Source of the DNA: Nitrospirota bacterium
GTDB lineage: Bacteria > Nitrospirota > UBA9217
Length of the DNA: 6,432 nucleotides
Direction of reading: 5' to 3'
NCBI GenBank assembly: GCA_027456925.1
Contig: DAIDTZ010000244.1
Location: 1-6,432, forward strand
Below the pieces are notes generated by a model. It did not search any database, was not told the DNA's origin, and saw only the letters and a list, made by a program, of their open reading frames with translations. This document shows, piece by piece, positions 5,683 to 6,432 of the stretch (positions within the stretch are counted from its first letter, which is position 1; each line of letters starts with the position of its first letter). The position numbers and the translations under genes are program-made.

Positions 5683-6031
5683 GGTTTTCTCCTGCTACGG
5701 CAATCCAAAGACAGCTCTCGTCGCGGTCCAGTTTGCAACCCTTGAGGCGGCAATACCCCGCCTCGTCAGCGGCGTCCTTGAGCGCTTTCGGCACTGCGCC
5801 CTCGATGGCGAGCCGCTTCTGCAGGCGCTCCGCGCTCCGGTGTGCGGAGCAAAACAGCTGGAGACAAGACAGATCCACGTCCCGGACGTTTTTAAAAACG
5901 AGGGACACGTCGTCCGACTCCACCAGCGCCTTGAGAAAAGCTTTTCGCAACGATTCCGCATTCTGCAGAGTAAGGTCCCCGTTGAGCAGTATAGATCTTT
6001 TATCTCCCGACTCTTTCACTGCAACGCCCAT
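5675..6031 (-). CDS. STAS-domain protein encoded just upstream of cheA
   Basis: This 118-residue soluble protein is a single STAS (anti-sigma-factor-antagonist-like) domain. It opens with a beta strand and RSILLNGDLTLQNAESLRKA (12-31), followed by DVSLVFKNVRDVDLSCLQLF (41-60). The DxS motif (D53, S55) is where SpoIIAA-type proteins carry their regulatory Ser. The C-terminal part has Cys94, Cys99 and Cys107. Start: ATG at 6031 with GGAGG 5 nt upstream. Its stop overlaps the cheA start by 8 nt, so the two are probably translationally coupled, and it is the first gene of the operon. STAS proteins of this kind accompany cheA in several delta-proteobacterial clusters; a role as partner or adaptor of CheA or as part of a partner switch is plausible but not shown here. 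No sign of damage. Confidence 0.85.
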   Translation of the reverse strand: MGVAVKESGDKRSILLNGDLTLQNAESLRKAFLKALVESDDVSLVFKNVRDVDLSCLQLFCSAHRSAERLQKRLAIEGAVPKALKDAADEAGYCRLKGCKLDRDESCLWIAVAGENHG

Positions 6032-6324
6032 ATGGTCCTCCGCTGATCATGTTCTGTGCATGTAATGGATAGGTGAAAAACCGGGAAAATACAAACTGTC
6101 GGCGTGCATTTTCCCGCATTGGTCTTCTCAAATTAAGGTTTTGTTGCAAAAATAATACCGTGCCTGTGAATAACATAAAGCTCAAAAAAACAATGTGTTG
6201 AAATTATATAAACAAATAAGAATTAGCAGGTGGCTGAAAACACTACACCGAATATCGCGTTCATTAGCAAAATACGTCACGGACAATCGACAGAAAGGGT
6301 TCCGGAGGCGACTCCGCTCGCGGT
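6032..6324. other. Gene-free leader region of the che operon
   Basis: I see no credible gene on either strand. The 6120-6240 part is strikingly AT-rich compared with the genes, as expected for a promoter region. A TATAAT lies on the minus strand at 6208-6203, but no matching -35 stands at 16-18 nt. A small CGGAG-GCGA-CTCCG hairpin occurs at 6303-6316. The operon promoter is probably here, but I cannot place it. Confidence 0.5.
6082..6116. promoter_or_regulatory. 9-bp inverted repeat in the leader of the STAS-cheA operon
   Basis: CGGGAAAAT (6082-6090) is exactly inverted as ATTTTCCCG (6108-6116) with a 17-nt spacer, about 50-85 nt before the STAS start. It could be an operator for a dimeric regulator or a 5'-leader hairpin. 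No T-run follows on the minus strand. Confidence 0.35.
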
Positions 6325-6432
6325 AACTCGTAAAAAGTCAGAAAAGCCGTCTTTGCGAGCGTAGCGAAGCAATCTCGTAGTTCCTATCTGCCTGATAAAT
6401 CGAGATTGCCGCGTCGCTCCGCTCCTCGCAAT
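6325..6432. repeat. Dispersed palindromic intergenic repeat, cut by right edge
   Basis: AACTCGTAAAAAGTC (6325-6339) precedes a long imperfect inverted repeat. The inner arms are GCAATCTCG (6369-6377) and CGAGATTGC (6401-6409), a perfect 9 bp; the outer arms are TTGCGAG (6353-6359) and CTCGCAA (6425-6431); the loop is 23 nt. The TTGCGAGCG...GCAATCTCG pattern is one I know as a very common dispersed repeat in Desulfobacterota, Nitrospirota and related genomes. It is non-coding and probably MITE- or REP-like. Family membership is from memory. Confidence 0.75.

Noticed and set aside
3682..5745. 687-codon open frame on the + strand, antisense to cheA
   Set aside because: It is the complement of a high-GC gene with clear CheA domains. 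Its translation is rich in Arg, His, Asp and Gln with no recognisable domain, which is typical of a shadow frame.
6096..6125. Possible sigma-28 (FliA-type) promoter, GCCGACAG on the minus strand
   Set aside because: The -10-like element matches 6 of 8, but the -35 position (CCAA) is poor. Not enough to call, though attractive for a chemotaxis operon.
6146..6165. Possible sigma-54 promoter (GGCAC...TTGC on the minus strand)
   Set aside because: The GG and GC elements are 15 nt apart rather than the required 10.
6203..6208. TATAAT on the minus strand as a sigma-70 -10 box
   Set aside because: No acceptable -35 at 16-18 nt and no extended -10; chance occurrence is likely in this AT-rich stretch.
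1..6432. CRISPR array, tRNA or rRNA genes
   Set aside because: No regularly spaced direct repeats, no tRNA-like cloverleaf or rRNA sequence recognised on either strand.

Overview
The window holds one chemotaxis gene cluster, all on the minus strand. In transcription order it runs STAS-domain protein (6031-5675), cheA (5682-3514), cheW (3343-2837), cheR (2444-1575), cheB (1464-388), then a truncated receiver-domain fragment that runs off the left edge (159-1). The + strand carries no credible gene; its long open frames are GC-rich shadows. The high GC of the genes, the STAS-cheA-cheW-cheR-cheB order, and dispersed repeats of kinds I associate with Desulfobacterota and Nitrospirota genomes suggest an environmental delta-proteobacterium-like organism. 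This placement is inference from style; no marker gene is present.

The proteins form a signalling core: the CheA histidine kinase, its CheW coupling protein, the CheR receptor methyltransferase and the CheB methylesterase, with a STAS protein translationally coupled to cheA. No separate cheY, intact receptor (MCP), cheC or intact cheD is visible.

The main interest is how damaged the cluster looks between intact genes. (1) cheA has one in-frame amber codon (TAG, 4141-4143) in the ATP-lid region. The frame continues perfectly after it through the kinase G2 box and the CheW-like P5 domain. (2) Directly upstream of cheW and in its frame is a 34-codon fragment of an MCP signalling domain. (3) Between cheR and cheB is a 35-codon fragment matching the C-terminus of CheD, ending 2 nt before the cheB start. 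(4) A 167-bp element with perfect 15-bp terminal inverted repeats (MITE-like) sits between cheW and cheR. (5) The receiver fragment at the left edge lacks its N-terminal half. CheA also has Gly where the N-box normally has Asp, and two tandem 24-residue MshEN/GspE-N-like repeats between its P1 and P3 regions.

Non-coding parts: 160-387 (downstream of cheB) carries several short repeats, including a 17-bp inverted repeat. 6032-6432 (upstream of the STAS gene) is an AT-rich leader with a 9-bp hairpin, ending in a dispersed palindromic repeat cut by the window edge. I see two readings. Either this is a chemotaxis operon shrinking by deletion and repeat insertion, or it is a working minimal cluster whose cheA amber codon is read through or is a sequencing error. 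The sequence alone cannot decide between them.
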